DNA of 44,651 bases. Origin: Serratia nevei (GTDB lineage: Bacteria > Pseudomonadota > Gammaproteobacteria > Enterobacterales > Enterobacteriaceae). The DNA is taken from assembly GCF_024160145.1 (NCBI RefSeq), contig NZ_JAMYWQ010000039.1, positions 1-44,651 of the forward strand, given 5' to 3'. The position numbers and the translations under genes are program-made. The first letter of the stretch is position 1. Each line of letters starts with the position of its first letter. Of the stretch, positions 1 through 9,613 are shown piece after piece. A model generated the notes under the pieces. The model was not told the DNA's origin. It made no database searches and worked only from the letters and a program-made list of their open reading frames with translations.

Positions 1-71
1 ACCTGTTCGACAACGGCTAATTTAAAGGATAGAGAATAATCGCGTTGTGTGCGTTTAACATACTGGTTCAT
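1..71 (-). CDS. IS3-type transposase OrfA, N-terminal fragment (runs off the window)
   Basis: Reading the minus strand from an ATG at 71 gives 23 residues beginning MNQYVKRTQRDYSL and ending at the window edge. The sequence resembles the start of small helix-turn-helix OrfA proteins of IS3-family elements. An AGAGGA Shine-Dalgarno lies upstream of the ATG with suitable spacing, so the start looks genuine. The gene points away from talB. The family call rests on a short stretch recognised from memory; a domesticated helix-turn-helix gene cannot be excluded. The rest of the gene is outside the window. Confidence 0.6.
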   Translation of the reverse strand, partial: MNQYVKRTQRDYSLSFKLAVVEQ

Positions 72-125
72 CACATTTTCCTCTGTGCGTGAGTAAAATG
101 TGTCAACGCTATTTAGGACGGGTCA
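1..125 (-). mobile_element. Probable end of an IS3-family insertion sequence
   Basis: The partial transposase is preceded by about 55 bp of non-coding DNA that reads TGACCCGTCC at its outer end on the minus strand (about 125 down to 116). A TTGACA-like -35 sits inside it near 105. The segment stops a few bases short of the talB terminator at 133-160, as expected for an insertion just beyond talB. The exact boundary and inverted repeat are inferred because the other end is not visible. Confidence 0.4.
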
Positions 126-132
126 CGGGCAT

Positions 133-160
133 AAAAAAAGGTGGCCCGAGCCACCTTTTT
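133..160 (-). terminator. Rho-independent terminator of talB
   Basis: A GGTGGC/GCCACC stem with a 4-nt loop (140-155) is flanked by seven A residues on the left and five T residues on the right of the plus strand. Read on the minus strand it lies about 20 bp after the talB stop codon and ends in a seven-base U tract. Confidence 0.85.
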
Positions 161-179
161 GCTGCGCGATCTGCGGGAA

Positions 180-1133
180 TTACAGCAGGTCGGCGATCAT
201 TTTTTCCAGTTTGCCCTGGTCTACGGCGAACTTGCGGATGCCGTCGGTCAGTTTCTCAACCGCCATCGGATCCTGGTTGTGCTGCCAGTAGAACTCAGGT
301 TCGGTCAGTGCGGCAGGACGCGCCTTCACTTCACCGGTGTAAGACAGTTTGCGCTCCAGCGCGCCTTCGCTCTCCGCCAGCTCTTTGAGCAGCGCAGGGG
401 CGATGGTCAGACGGTCACAGCCAGCCAGTTCGATGATTTCGCCGACGTTACGGAAGCTGGCGCCCATCACCACGGTGTGGTAACCGTGCTGTTTGTAGTA
501 CTGGTAAATTTCTGTCACGGAGATCACGCCCGGATCTTCGTGTGGGGCGAACTCTTTCTTGTCGCCGTTGGCTTTGTACCAGTCGAGGATACGGCCGACG
601 AACGGCGAGATCAGGTAAACGCCGGCTTCGGCACAGGCACGAGCCTGAGCGAAGGAGAACAGCAGCGTCAGGTTACAGTTGATGCCTTCTTTCTCCAGCT
701 GCTCCGCCGCGCGGATGCCCTGCCAGGTCGAGGCCAGTTTGATCAGAATGCGATCGTTGCTGATGCCGGCTTCGTTGTACAACTTGATCAGGCGCTTGGC
801 CTTGGCCACGCTGGCGACGGTGTCGTAAGACAGACGCGCGTCCACTTCGGTGGAGATGCGGCCCGGAACCAGTTTGAGGATCTCCAGACCGATGTTGACC
901 GCCAGCTTGTCGGCGGCGTCGGCGATCTGCTGCTCGCGATCGCTGCTCTGGCCACGTGCCCAGGCGATGGCTTCGTCAATCAGTTTGCGGTATTCAGGAA
1001 TTTGGGCTGCATTGAGGATCAGCGAAGGGTTGGTTGTGGCGTCCTGCGGTTGATACAGCTTCATTGCCGCGATATCACCCGTATCTGCAACCACCGTCGT
1101 CAGCTGGCGCAGGGAAGTTAATTTGTCGGTCAT
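180..1133 (-). CDS. talB: Transaldolase
   Basis: This 317-residue cytosolic enzyme of the non-oxidative pentose phosphate pathway transfers a dihydroxyacetone unit from sedoheptulose-7-phosphate to glyceraldehyde-3-phosphate. It matches the length of enterobacterial TalB (317). The Schiff-base lysine is visible as K132 in the motif [11 protein letters not shown], and the substrate-binding [10 protein letters not shown] segment is at 31-40. The gene is divergent from yaaJ, the arrangement seen in E. coli. Its terminator lies at 133-160. E. coli carries mog downstream of talB; here an insertion-sequence end takes that place. Confidence 0.97.
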   Translation of the reverse strand: MTDKLTSLRQLTTVVADTGDIAAMKLYQPQDATTNPSLILNAAQIPEYRKLIDEAIAWARGQSSDREQQIADAADKLAVNIGLEILKLVPGRISTEVDARLSYDTVASVAKAKRLIKLYNEAGISNDRILIKLASTWQGIRAAEQLEKEGINCNLTLLFSFAQARACAEAGVYLISPFVGRILDWYKANGDKKEFAPHEDPGVISVTEIYQYYKQHGYHTVVMGASFRNVGEIIELAGCDRLTIAPALLKELAESEGALERKLSYTGEVKARPAALTEPEFYWQHNQDPMAVEKLTDGIRKFAVDQGKLEKMIADLL

Positions 1134-1516
1134 GTTGGCATTATCTCATCGTTTGTGCATGAACTTTTGGCATTGTTCAACCATGCCCTGCCCTGATAAT
1201 AACATGCGCCAAGCCCGGTGCAAGGCTGGAAAACCGCGGCGCGCAAGCATCTGTTTTATCCTTGGGCGAGCAACCGTTTACGCCGATATCTTTCGCCATT
1301 ACCGAGCGGATGAAAAGACAATAACGTGCTATCGTCCGAATAAATTATGTTAAATTCGAAAAAATTGATGCAATTCGTCCGCTAATCTGCGAAAAATCTT
1401 AATCGACTGACGCCGGACTGATTCCAGCTAAGCTCTTGTAAAAAATAGGCCAATGTTTTTCACCTGCGGTGGATGCTGCAAGGTGCGCATTAAATTACGA
1501 TAAGAGGAGGGATCCC
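1134..1516. other. talB-yaaJ divergent intergenic region
   Basis: These 383 bp must hold the promoters of both talB and yaaJ. The stretch from about 1320 to 1480 is AT-rich. I see no promoter with both good boxes, no RNA gene, and no ORF with coding-like composition. A strong Shine-Dalgarno, AGAGGAGG, at 1503-1510 serves yaaJ. Confidence 0.5.
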
Positions 1517-2953
1517 TTGACGGACCTGATGAACTTTATAAACAACATTTTGTGGGGTTCGGTACTGATTTATCTGCTGCTCGGCACCGGCATTTATTTC
1601 ACGTTGCGCACCCGCTTTATCCAGCTTCGCCACTTCAGCCACATGTTCTCGGTGTTGAAAAACAGCAACAAGAGCGACAGCGCCGGCATTTCCTCCTTTC
1701 AGGCACTGTGCACCACGCTGGCGGCGCGCGTCGGCACCGGCAACCTGACCGGCGTCGCCATCGCGCTGACCGCCGGCGGCCCCGGCGCCATCTTCTGGAT
1801 GTGGGTGGTGGCGTTTATCGGCATGGCCACCTCCTTTGTGGAAAGCTCACTGGCGCAGCTCTACAAAACCAAAGACGATAACGGCAACTACCGCGGCGGC
1901 CCGGCCTACTACATGGAAAAGGGCCTCGGCATGCGCTGGATGGGCGTGCTGTTCTCGATCTTCCTGATTATCGCTTTTGGCCTGGTGTTCAACGCCGTGC
2001 AGGCCAACTCCATCGCCCAGGCCTCCGCCGTCGCCTTCCATTTGCAGCCGCTGCACGTCGGCATCGGTCTGGTGCTGCTGAGCGGCGTGGTGATCTTCGG
2101 CGGTATCCGCTCCATCGCCAAAGTGGCCGAGCTGGTGGTGCCGCTGATGGCCGGCGCCTACCTGCTGCTGGCCCTCTGGGTGATTGGCCATAACATCGAA
2201 CACATGCCGGCGATCCTGATGCTGATCTTCAAAAGCGCCTTCGGCCTGCAGGAAGCCGCGGCCGGCGCGGTCGGTTACGGCATCTCCCAGGCGATGACCC
2301 AGGGCGTGCAGCGCGGCCTGTTCTCCAACGAAGCCGGCATGGGCTCGGCGCCCAACGCGGCGGCGGCCGCCTCACCTTACCCGCCGCACCCGGCTTCGCA
2401 GGGCTACGTGCAAATGCTCGGGGTGTTTATCGATACCATCGTTATCTGCAGCGCCACCGCGGCGATCATTCTCTCTTCCGGCATCCTCGATCAGCCGACC
2501 GACAGCATCAGCGGCATCGATCTGACCCAGCGTGCGCTGTCGACCGCCGTCGGCAGTTGGGGAACGCCGTTCGTCGCCATCGCCATCTTCTTCTTCGCCT
2601 TTACCTCGATCATCGCCAACTACGCCTACGCCGAGAGCAACCTGGTGTTCCTTGAGCACAACCATCCGGGCGGCCTGATCATTTTCCGCTGCGTGGCGCT
2701 GGGCATGGTGATGTTCGGGGCGCTGGCGGAGCTGCCGCTGGTGTGGAAAATGGCGGATACCTCGATGGCGCTGATGGCGATCACCAACCTGACGGCGATC
2801 CTGCTGCTGTCGCGGGTGGCGCTGAAACTGGCCGACGACTACCATCGCCAGCGCCGCTTGGGCAAGCTGCCGACCTTCGACGCCAACCGTTATCCGGAGC
2901 TGAAGTCGCAGCTGGAGCCGGGCGTGTGGGACGACCAACAGCCGCCGCGCTGA
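1517..2953 (+). CDS. yaaJ: Alanine/glycine:cation symporter family transporter (YaaJ-like)
   Basis: This is a polytopic inner-membrane protein of the AGCS family (sodium- or proton-coupled alanine/glycine symporters) with about ten hydrophobic segments. It carries the family signatures GTGNLTGVAIALTAGGPGA and FSNEAGMGSAPNAAAAA. I chose the TTG at 1517 because AGGAGG ends 6 nt upstream and the resulting N-terminus, MTDLMNFINNILWGS, aligns residue for residue with E. coli YaaJ; this gives 478 residues against 476. An upstream in-frame ATG (1469) would put the ribosome site inside the gene, and ATG 1529 is less well placed. The substrate is inferred from the family only. Confidence 0.93.
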   Translation: MTDLMNFINNILWGSVLIYLLLGTGIYFTLRTRFIQLRHFSHMFSVLKNSNKSDSAGISSFQALCTTLAARVGTGNLTGVAIALTAGGPGAIFWMWVVAFIGMATSFVESSLAQLYKTKDDNGNYRGGPAYYMEKGLGMRWMGVLFSIFLIIAFGLVFNAVQANSIAQASAVAFHLQPLHVGIGLVLLSGVVIFGGIRSIAKVAELVVPLMAGAYLLLALWVIGHNIEHMPAILMLIFKSAFGLQEAAAGAVGYGISQAMTQGVQRGLFSNEAGMGSAPNAAAAASPYPPHPASQGYVQMLGVFIDTIVICSATAAIILSSGILDQPTDSISGIDLTQRALSTAVGSWGTPFVAIAIFFFAFTSIIANYAYAESNLVFLEHNHPGGLIIFRCVALGMVMFGALAELPLVWKMADTSMALMAITNLTAILLLSRVALKLADDYHRQRRLGKLPTFDANRYPELKSQLEPGVWDDQQPPR

Positions 2954-3058
2954 GTTTTCCGGGGCGCGTGCCATGCGCGCCCCGCCTATTGGACCGATTG
3001 CCCCTTTTTCCCGCGCTTTTTGCTACAGTATCCCCACTTGGATAAACAGGATCTGGCC

Positions 3059-3835
3059 ATGCTCGTTATTATTTCCCCTGCAAAAACTCTCGATTATGAA
3101 AGCCCGCTGGCGACAGAACGTTTCACGCAGCCCGAACTGCTGGACCAGTCTCAGCGGCTTATCAACATTTGCCGCGAGCTGACGCCGGCGCAAATTGCCA
3201 GCCTGATGAGCATCAGCGACAAGCTGGCCGGGCTGAACGCCGCGCGCTTTAGCGAGTGGCAGCCGAAATTTACCCCGGACAATGCCCGTCAGGCGCTGCT
3301 GGCGTTCAAGGGCGACGTTTACACCGGCCTGCAGGCGCAGGATTTCAACGAGGCCGATTTCGACTTTGCCCAGCGGCATCTGCGTATGCTGTCCGGCCTG
3401 TATGGCGTGCTGCGCCCGCTCGATCTGATGATGCCGTACCGGCTGGAGATGGGCATCAAGCTGGAAAACCCGCAAGGCAAAGATCTGTACGGCTTCTGGG
3501 GCGATCAGATCACCCAGAAACTCAACGAAGCGCTGGAGCAGCAGGGCGACGACGTGGTGGTCAACCTGGCGTCCGACGAGTATTTCAAGGCGGTGAAGCC
3601 GGCCAAACTGCACGGCGCGCTGATCAAACCGATCTTCCTCGACGAGAAGAACGGCAAGTACAAGGTCATCAGCTTCTACGCCAAAAAAGCGCGCGGGTTG
3701 ATGAGCCGCTTTATCATCAAGAACCGCCTGACGCGCAGCGAGCAGCTGGTGGACTTCAACCTGGAAGGCTACGCCTTCGACGAAGCCGCCTCGCAGGGCA
3801 ATGAACTGGTGTTCAAACGCCCGGAGCAGGCATAA
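3059..3835 (+). CDS. yaaA: Peroxide stress resistance protein YaaA
   Basis: The 258-residue product belongs to the YaaA/DUF328 family. In E. coli YaaA is induced by OxyR under hydrogen peroxide and limits free iron and oxidative DNA damage; a DNA-binding fold has been reported. The N-terminus [13 protein letters not shown] is the family signature and fixes the start at 3059, with AGGA about 10 nt upstream. An in-frame ATG at 3020 would add 13 non-conserved residues. YaaA follows yaaJ on the same strand after about 105 bp and converges on thrC, with which it shares a terminator. Confidence 0.95.
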   Translation: MLVIISPAKTLDYESPLATERFTQPELLDQSQRLINICRELTPAQIASLMSISDKLAGLNAARFSEWQPKFTPDNARQALLAFKGDVYTGLQAQDFNEADFDFAQRHLRMLSGLYGVLRPLDLMMPYRLEMGIKLENPQGKDLYGFWGDQITQKLNEALEQQGDDVVVNLASDEYFKAVKPAKLHGALIKPIFLDEKNGKYKVISFYAKKARGLMSRFIIKNRLTRSEQLVDFNLEGYAFDEAASQGNELVFKRPEQA

Positions 3836-3860
3836 AAAAAGCCGTCGCAAGACGGCTTTT
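3836..3860. terminator. Bidirectional terminator between yaaA and thrC
   Basis: A GCCGTC stem (3841-3846), GCAA loop and GACGGC stem (3851-3856) are preceded by an A tract and followed by a T tract. The structure can terminate yaaA on the plus strand and the thr operon on the minus strand. It begins immediately after the yaaA stop codon. Confidence 0.9.
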
Positions 3861-3881
3861 CGCATTCTAGCCTGCCGAATC

Positions 3882-5171
3882 TCAGGCCGGCAGCCCCATC
3901 AGGAACTTGCGCAGCTCGGCAAAGCCGGCCGGCAGCGTGTGCGACAGCAGCGGCAGATCGGCCCGCAGCGCCAGCGCTTTCGGCAACGGCAGTTGCTGGC
4001 CGAGGATCGCTTCTACGCTCTCTTTAAACTTGGCCGGATGCGCGGTACCGAGGAACAGACCGAACTCCCCTTCCTGCAGCTGATCGCGCAGCGCACGATA
4101 GGCAATGGCCGCGTGCGGTTCTGAGATATAGCCCAGCTCGGCCAGTTCACGCATCGTTTCCCGGGTGGTCTCATCGCTGACCGCCGCGTGGCCCAGCTCT
4201 TTCAGCTGCCAGACCTTACGACGGAACAGCTCTTCCACGCGCGGCCAGTTGTTTGGCTGGCTGACGTCCATGGCGTTGGACAGCGTCGCGACCGTGGCGT
4301 GCGGCTGCCACTCGCCGCTGGTCAGGAAGCGCGGCACGGTGTCGTTGGCGTTGGTGGCGGCGATAAAGCGCTTCACCGGCAGACCCAGCGACTTGGCCAG
4401 CAGCCCGGCGGTCAGATCGCCGAAGTTACCGCTCGGCACCGAAATCACCAGCTGATTGCGCGCTTCCTGCGGCAGCTGTGCCACCGCTTCGAAGTAGTAG
4501 CAGATCTGCGCCAGCAAGCGGCTGATGTTGATCGAGTTGGCCGAGTTCAGGTGCAGCGCCTCTTTCAATTCCCGATCGTCGAACGCCTGCTTCACCAGCG
4601 CCTGACAGGCATCGAAGTCGCCGTCGATCGCCACGGTGTGAATGTTGCCGCCCAGGGTACAGAACAGCTTCTCCTGCAGCGGGCTGATTTTGCCCTGCGG
4701 ATAGAGGATCACCACCCGGACGTTTTTCAGGCCGTAGAAGGCGTGCGCCACGGCGGCGCCGGTGTCGCCGGAGGTGGCGGTCAAAATGGTCACCGGCTGC
4801 TCGCCGGCCACTTCCGCCAGCATCTGCGCCATAAAGCGGCCGCCGAAGTCTTTGAACGCCAGCGTCGGGCCGTGGAACAGCTCCAGGCAGGCGACGTCTT
4901 CGGTCACTTTCGCCACCGGCGCCGGGAACTCAAAGGCGGCCTGCACGCGTTTCTTCAGCGCCGCTTCCGGTACCTCTTCGCCGATAAAGGCCGACAGAAT
5001 GCGGCTGCTGCGGGTGACAAAGTCCTGCTCCAGCAGCTGGTCGATCTCGGTCAGTTCGAACTCCGGCAGCGCCAGCGGGAAGAACAGCCCCTGCTGCTTG
5101 CCCAGGCCTTGTTTGATCGCCTGCGCGAAGCTGACCTGCTCGTTGTGATCCTTAAGGTTGTACAGTTTCAT
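3882..5171 (-). CDS. thrC: Threonine synthase
   Basis: This PLP-dependent cytosolic enzyme converts O-phosphohomoserine to L-threonine, the last step of threonine synthesis. It has 429 residues, one more than I recall for E. coli. The PLP lysine is K107 in GPTLAFKDFGG, and the cofactor phosphate loop appears as ATSGDTGAAVAHAF. It is the last gene of thrLABC: its ATG lies 3 nt beyond the thrB stop codon, consistent with translational coupling. Expression follows the thr attenuator. Confidence 0.97.
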   Translation of the reverse strand: MKLYNLKDHNEQVSFAQAIKQGLGKQQGLFFPLALPEFELTEIDQLLEQDFVTRSSRILSAFIGEEVPEAALKKRVQAAFEFPAPVAKVTEDVACLELFHGPTLAFKDFGGRFMAQMLAEVAGEQPVTILTATSGDTGAAVAHAFYGLKNVRVVILYPQGKISPLQEKLFCTLGGNIHTVAIDGDFDACQALVKQAFDDRELKEALHLNSANSINISRLLAQICYYFEAVAQLPQEARNQLVISVPSGNFGDLTAGLLAKSLGLPVKRFIAATNANDTVPRFLTSGEWQPHATVATLSNAMDVSQPNNWPRVEELFRRKVWQLKELGHAAVSDETTRETMRELAELGYISEPHAAIAYRALRDQLQEGEFGLFLGTAHPAKFKESVEAILGQQLPLPKALALRADLPLLSHTLPAGFAELRKFLMGLPA

Positions 5172-5174
5172 GCG

Positions 5175-6104
5175 TTATCCCAGTAGTCGAGCGCCTGCGG
5201 TATCCAGACGGCAAATATGAACAAAACCTTCGTCGTTTTGCAGATAGTGTTGTTGCAGCCAGGCGGCCATGCGTTGCGCGGTGGCGCCGTCGTTGCAGAC
5301 GGCGAACAGCGTCGGGCCGGAACCGGAGATACCGCAGGCCAGCGCGCCGATCTCCTGCGCCGCCTTGCGCGCTTGCGCGAAGCCCGGCAGCAGCTGGGTG
5401 CGGTACGGTTCGGCGATCACGTCCTGCATCAATTTGGCGGCCAGCTGCGGCTGCCGGGTGTGGCAGGCATGGATAAAGCCGGCCAGATAGCGGCCGTGGC
5501 TGATGCAATCCTGACGACGGTATTGCGCGGGTAAAATGGCGCGCGCTTCGGCGGTGGAGACCTTGATGCCCGGATAGGCCATGACCCACAGCCAATCGTC
5601 GAAGCACGGCACCGCCTGGCTGATGATGCCTTCTTCTTCCAGCATCAGCTGCAGGCCGCCAAGGTAGCAAGGCGCCACGTTGTCGTAATGCACGCTGCCG
5701 GAAATGCGGCCTTCCAGCTCGCCCATCAGGCCGAGCAGCGTCATGTTATCCAGCGGACGATCGCAGAATTCATTCATCGCCATCAGCCCGGCGACCACCG
5801 AACAGGCGCTGGAACCCAGCCCCGATCCGATCGGCATGTTCTTTTCCAACCGCATCGCCACCGGCACTTCGCGGCCGATCTCCTGGCAGAAACGCTCCCA
5901 GCATTGATAAACGATGTTTTCTTTCGGCTCGGCCGGCAGCTTGCTGACGAAGCGCCCGGCATTCTGCAAACTGAACGTCTCGGCGGCTTCGACGCTGACG
6001 CAGTCGCCCAGCAGCGTGCCGTCGATCGGCGAAACCGCCGCGCCCAGCACATCGAAACCGACGCTGACATTACCGATCGAGGCCGGTGCATACACCTTAA
6101 CCAT
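5175..6104 (-). CDS. thrB: Homoserine kinase
   Basis: This GHMP-family kinase phosphorylates homoserine to O-phosphohomoserine using ATP, in the cytosol. Its 309 residues match the enterobacterial length. The glycine- and serine-rich ATP-binding motif [12 protein letters not shown] is at 91-102, and the C-terminal GHMP signature [16 protein letters not shown] is present. The start codon lies one nucleotide after the thrA stop and the stop lies 3 nt before thrC, so the three enzymes form one tightly coupled unit. Confidence 0.97.
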   Translation of the reverse strand: MVKVYAPASIGNVSVGFDVLGAAVSPIDGTLLGDCVSVEAAETFSLQNAGRFVSKLPAEPKENIVYQCWERFCQEIGREVPVAMRLEKNMPIGSGLGSSACSVVAGLMAMNEFCDRPLDNMTLLGLMGELEGRISGSVHYDNVAPCYLGGLQLMLEEEGIISQAVPCFDDWLWVMAYPGIKVSTAEARAILPAQYRRQDCISHGRYLAGFIHACHTRQPQLAAKLMQDVIAEPYRTQLLPGFAQARKAAQEIGALACGISGSGPTLFAVCNDGATAQRMAAWLQQHYLQNDEGFVHICRLDTAGARLLG

Positions 6105-6105
6105 A

Positions 6106-8565
6106 TTAAACTCCCAACTTCCATGACAGTGTGCGCAGCAGATCGGCGAACACGCCCGCTGCGGTCACATCGTTACCGGCGCCGTAGCCGCGCAGCACCA
6201 GCGGCAGCGGCTGATAATAGCGGCTGTAGAAGGCCAGCGCGTTCTCGCCGTTCTTCACTTTATACAACGGATCGTTGCCGTCCACCGCCTCGATGCGCAC
6301 CTTGCAGCGCCCTTCGTCGATCAGGCCGACATAGCGCAGCACCTTGCCCTGTTCGGCGGCGTTGGCCACGTTGCGCGCGAACTCTTTATCCAGCTCCGGC
6401 AGCCGCGCCAGGAACTGATCCACGTCGCCCAACGCATCGAAGGACGGCGGCAGCACCGGCTCGACTTCGATATCGCTCAGCTCCAGCTTGTAACCGGCCT
6501 CGCGCGCCAGGATCAGCAGCTTGCGCGCCACGTCCATCCCGGACAGATCGTCGCGCGGATCCGGCTCGGTGTAGCCGTTGGCCCGGGCCTGCAGGGTCGC
6601 CGCCGACAGCGACAGCCCTTCGTCCAGCTTGCCGAAGATAAAGGACAGCGAACCGGACAGGATACCGGAGAAGCGCACCAGCTCATCGCCGGCGTTCAGC
6701 AGGTTTTGCAGGTTCTCAATCACCGGCAGCCCGGCGCCGACGTTGGTGTCGTAGAGGAACTTGCGGTGCGAACCGGCGGCGGCCGCGCGCAGTTGCTGAT
6801 AATAGTTCATCGACGAGGTGTTGGCCTTTTTGTTCGGCGTGACCACGTGGAAACCGTCCGCCAGGAAGTCCACATACTGATCGGCCACCGCCTGGCTGGA
6901 GGTACAGTCGACGATCACCGGGTTCAGCAGGTGATACTCCTTCACCAGCCGGATCAGGCGGCCGAGATTGAACGGCTCCTGCGCGCCGGCCAGCTCGTCG
7001 CGCCAGCTGTCCAGCGCGATGCCGTGCACGTTGGTCAGCATCACGCGCGAGTTGGCGATACCGCACACCCGCAGGTCGATATGTTTTTGCTTCAGCCACG
7101 GCTGCTGGCGGTAGACTTGCTCGATCAGCGCCCCGCCGACGCCGCCGACGCCGATGACGAACACTTCGATCACCTGATCGGTGTTGAACAGCATCTGGTG
7201 GCTGACGCGCACGCCGGTGGTGGCGGAGTCATTGCTGACCACCACCGAAATTGAACGCTCGGAAGAGCCCTGGGCGATGGCGACGATATTGATGTTGGCA
7301 CGCGCCAGCGCGGAGAAGAAGCGCGCGGAGATGCCACGCAGGGTGCGCATGCCGTCGCCGACCACCGAGATGATCGCCAGGCGCTCCATGACGTCCAGCG
7401 GATCCAGCACGCCGTCTTTCAACTCCAGATAGAACTCCTCCTCCAGCGCGCGGCGGGCACGCTGCAGTTCGCCTTGCGGCACACAGAAGCTGATGCTGTA
7501 TTCGGAAGAGGATTGGGTGATCAGCACCACCGAAATGCCGGCGCGCGACATCACGGCGAACACCCGCGCGGCCATGCCGACCATGCCTTTCATGCCCGGG
7601 CCGGAGACGTTGATCATCGCCATGTTGTTCAGGTTGGTGATGCCTTTCACCGGCATCGCGTCATCGGTGCTGTCTTTGCCGATCAGCGTGCCGGGGGCCT
7701 GCGGGTTGGAGGTGTTTTTGATCAGGCAAGGGATTTGGAACTGGGCAATCGGCGTGATGGTGCGAGGGTGCAGCACTTTGGCGCCGAAATAGGAGAGCTC
7801 CATCGCCTCCTGGTATGACATCGATTTCAGCAGCCTGGCGTCCGGCACGGTACGCGGATCGCAGGTATACACGCCGTCGACGTCGGTCCAGATCTCGCAA
7901 CAGTCGGCGCGCAGGCAGGCGGCCAGCACCGCGGCGGAATAATCGGAACCGTTGCGGCCCAGCACCACCAGCTCACCCTTGTCGTTACCGGCGGTGAAGC
8001 CGGCCATCAGCACGATATGGTCGGCCGGGATCGCCGCCGCGGCAATGCGCAGCGTGGACTCGGCGATGTCCACGGTGGACTCCAGGTAGTGGCCCTGCGC
8101 CAACAGTTTCTCCACCGGATTGATCACCGTGACCGGGTAGCCCTTGGCGCGGAATACCCCTTCCATGATGGCGATGGAGAGCTTTTCGCCGCGGCAGATA
8201 ATAGCCGCGTTCACGCTGTCCGGGCACTGCCCCAGCAGCGAAACGCCGTGCAGCACCTGCTTGAGCTGCGCGAACTCCTGTTCGACCACGCCCTTCAGGC
8301 GATCGTATTCAAAGCCCGGCAGCGCCTGCACCAGGCCGCTCAGCAGGTCGGCAAAGATCCGCTCGGCGTCGCTGATATTCGGCAGAATGTCCTGGCCCGC
8401 CACCGTTTTGTCGATCATCGCCACCAGATGGTTGGTGATCTTTGCGGGGGCGGACAAGACCGTGGCTACCTGTCCCTGACGCGCGTTACTCTCCATGATG
8501 TCGGCGACGCGCAGAAAACGTTCTGCATTCGCCACCGAGGTTCCGCCAAATTTCAGCACTCGCAT
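6106..8565 (-). CDS. thrA: Bifunctional aspartokinase I / homoserine dehydrogenase I
   Basis: The 819-residue fusion catalyses the first and third steps from aspartate to threonine and is feedback-inhibited by threonine in E. coli. The aspartokinase domain begins with KFGGTS (5-10) and occupies roughly the first 300 residues. A central ACT-containing regulatory region follows, and the homoserine dehydrogenase domain starts at the Rossmann motif [12 protein letters not shown] near residue 470. Length and order match E. coli ThrA (820). It is the first structural gene behind the thrL attenuator. Confidence 0.97.
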   Translation of the reverse strand: MRVLKFGGTSVANAERFLRVADIMESNARQGQVATVLSAPAKITNHLVAMIDKTVAGQDILPNISDAERIFADLLSGLVQALPGFEYDRLKGVVEQEFAQLKQVLHGVSLLGQCPDSVNAAIICRGEKLSIAIMEGVFRAKGYPVTVINPVEKLLAQGHYLESTVDIAESTLRIAAAAIPADHIVLMAGFTAGNDKGELVVLGRNGSDYSAAVLAACLRADCCEIWTDVDGVYTCDPRTVPDARLLKSMSYQEAMELSYFGAKVLHPRTITPIAQFQIPCLIKNTSNPQAPGTLIGKDSTDDAMPVKGITNLNNMAMINVSGPGMKGMVGMAARVFAVMSRAGISVVLITQSSSEYSISFCVPQGELQRARRALEEEFYLELKDGVLDPLDVMERLAIISVVGDGMRTLRGISARFFSALARANINIVAIAQGSSERSISVVVSNDSATTGVRVSHQMLFNTDQVIEVFVIGVGGVGGALIEQVYRQQPWLKQKHIDLRVCGIANSRVMLTNVHGIALDSWRDELAGAQEPFNLGRLIRLVKEYHLLNPVIVDCTSSQAVADQYVDFLADGFHVVTPNKKANTSSMNYYQQLRAAAAGSHRKFLYDTNVGAGLPVIENLQNLLNAGDELVRFSGILSGSLSFIFGKLDEGLSLSAATLQARANGYTEPDPRDDLSGMDVARKLLILAREAGYKLELSDIEVEPVLPPSFDALGDVDQFLARLPELDKEFARNVANAAEQGKVLRYVGLIDEGRCKVRIEAVDGNDPLYKVKNGENALAFYSRYYQPLPLVLRGYGAGNDVTAAGVFADLLRTLSWKLGV

Positions 8566-8590
8566 GTGTGATCTCTCCGAATTTAAGCCG

Positions 8591-8627
8591 AAAAAAAAGC
8601 CCGCACTGATTAGGTGCGGGCTTTTTT
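8591..8627 (-). terminator. thr operon attenuator (intrinsic terminator)
   Basis: On the minus strand AGCCCGCAC (8622-8614) pairs with GTGCGGGCT (8606-8598) across a 7-nt loop, followed by an unbroken run of U. It lies between the thrL stop (8646) and the thrA start (8565), the classical attenuator position. Ribosome stalling at the Thr/Ile codons of thrL is expected to favour an alternative pairing and readthrough. Confidence 0.93.
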
Positions 8628-8645
8628 CTGTGTTTCCTGTGCGCG

Positions 8646-8714
8646 TCAGCCCGCCCCGTTACCTGTGGTATCGGTGGTGGTAATAATTGTGGTTTTCAGG
8701 CTGATGTTGCGCAT
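8646..8714 (-). CDS. thrL: thr operon leader peptide
   Basis: The minus strand from ATG 8714 encodes 22 residues, [11 protein letters not shown] followed by [11 protein letters not shown]. It has seven threonine and three isoleucine codons clustered in the middle, as in E. coli ThrL, whose C-terminal TTGNGAG is identical. The peptide is a cis-acting sensor of charged tRNA-Thr and tRNA-Ile rather than a functional protein. An in-frame ATG at 8732 would add six residues (MRQTDN). It has a GAGGGG sequence about 12 nt upstream, whereas ATG 8714 has no clear Shine-Dalgarno. I prefer 8714 by homology, but the true start is uncertain. Confidence 0.88.
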   Translation of the reverse strand: MRNISLKTTIITTTDTTGNGAG

Positions 8715-8753
8715 ATTGTCTGTCTGTCTCATGAAATACTCTGTCCCCTCTAT

Positions 8754-8782
8754 TGGTTAAAGCAATCGCTATCCCAAGTCAA
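8754..8782 (-). promoter_or_regulatory. thr operon promoter
   Basis: On the minus strand TTGACT (8782-8777) and TAACCA (8759-8754) are separated by 17 nt. Both hexamers and the spacing agree with the E. coli thrL promoter as I recall it. Transcription would start around 8747, about 15-35 nt before the leader peptide start codons. Confidence 0.75.
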
Positions 8783-8926
8783 ACGATTTCTTTTTTTTGC
8801 TTATTTTCCGTTCAGCGGCGACATTGCGCGATACCGGAGGTAAAAAGCAAAATGACAGAACAAAAAAACAAATTAAAGCCGATTTAATAGTGGATCACAC
8901 TGGTTAGCCGCCTGATGTAGCCGCTA

Positions 8927-9613
8927 TCACTTGGCGAGTTTTTTTTCGATGTCGTGCAGCAGCGTATGCAACATCGCCGTATCTCGCTGTTGCAGCGCGC
9001 CAAGGCGCTGGTGCAGCCAGTCGCGCAATTTTTGGTCATCACCGACATCCAGTGCGTTCAACAAGGCATCGGCACGGCGGCGCAGCGCCTTGAGCTGCCC
9101 TTCCGACGCCGCCGTTTCCTGCGGCGTGCTGACGCCCATCAGGCTCGCCAGCTGATAGCAGTACACCATCACCGCCTGGCCCAGGTTGAGCGACGGATAG
9201 TCGGCCTGCATCGGCACGCCGGTCAGCAAATCCGCCAGCGCCAGCTCTTCGTTGGTCAGGCCGGAATCTTCGCGGCCAAACACCAGCGCGGCCTGGCCGA
9301 CCCACTGCTTACGCTCGCTCAGCTGTTCCAGCAGCTCAGGCGGCGTGCAGTAGTAGTGAAAACGCGCGCGGCTGCGGGCGGTGGTGGCGACGGTGAAATC
9401 CACGTCCGCCAGCGCCTGCTCCAGCGTGGCGAACCTTTGCACGCCGTCGAGGATCTCGCCGGCCCCGTGCGCCACCCAGCGCGCCGCCGGCTGCAGATGC
9501 GCCTCGCTGTCGACAATGCGCAACGAAGCGAAACCCATGGTTTTCATCGCACGCGCCGCCGCGCCGACGTTTTCCGGCCGCGCCGGAGCCACTAAAACAA
9601 TATGAAGCTGCAT
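8927..9613 (-). CDS. lasT: SPOUT-class RNA methyltransferase, LasT/TrmJ family
   Basis: The 228-residue protein is a member of the SpoU/TrmH (SPOUT) superfamily of RNA 2'-O-ribose methyltransferases. The SAM-knot motifs are visible: an N-terminal VAPARPENVGAAARAMKTMG, a central LVFGREDSGLTNEEL and a late PSLNLGQAVMVYCYQL. It is the counterpart of E. coli YjtD (LasT), which lies in the same place between arcA and thrL. TrmJ methylates position 32 of tRNAs, but the substrate of LasT is not established to my knowledge. ATG 9613 is preferred over GTG 9616 because it matches the E. coli start. Confidence 0.9.
   Translation of the reverse strand: MQLHIVLVAPARPENVGAAARAMKTMGFASLRIVDSEAHLQPAARWVAHGAGEILDGVQRFATLEQALADVDFTVATTARSRARFHYYCTPPELLEQLSERKQWVGQAALVFGREDSGLTNEELALADLLTGVPMQADYPSLNLGQAVMVYCYQLASLMGVSTPQETAASEGQLKALRRRADALLNALDVGDDQKLRDWLHQRLGALQQRDTAMLHTLLHDIEKKLAK

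Noticed and set aside
141-1121. Long plus-strand ORF of 326 codons opposite talB
   Set aside because: It is an antisense reading of the certain talB gene; its composition (rich in Arg, Gln, Val, His) is typical of shadow frames in high-GC DNA. The same applies to the other long antisense frames in the window.
1123-1353. 76-codon plus-strand ORF between talB and yaaJ
   Set aside because: It has no recognisable similarity and no good ribosome site, and it overlaps the talB start and promoter region.
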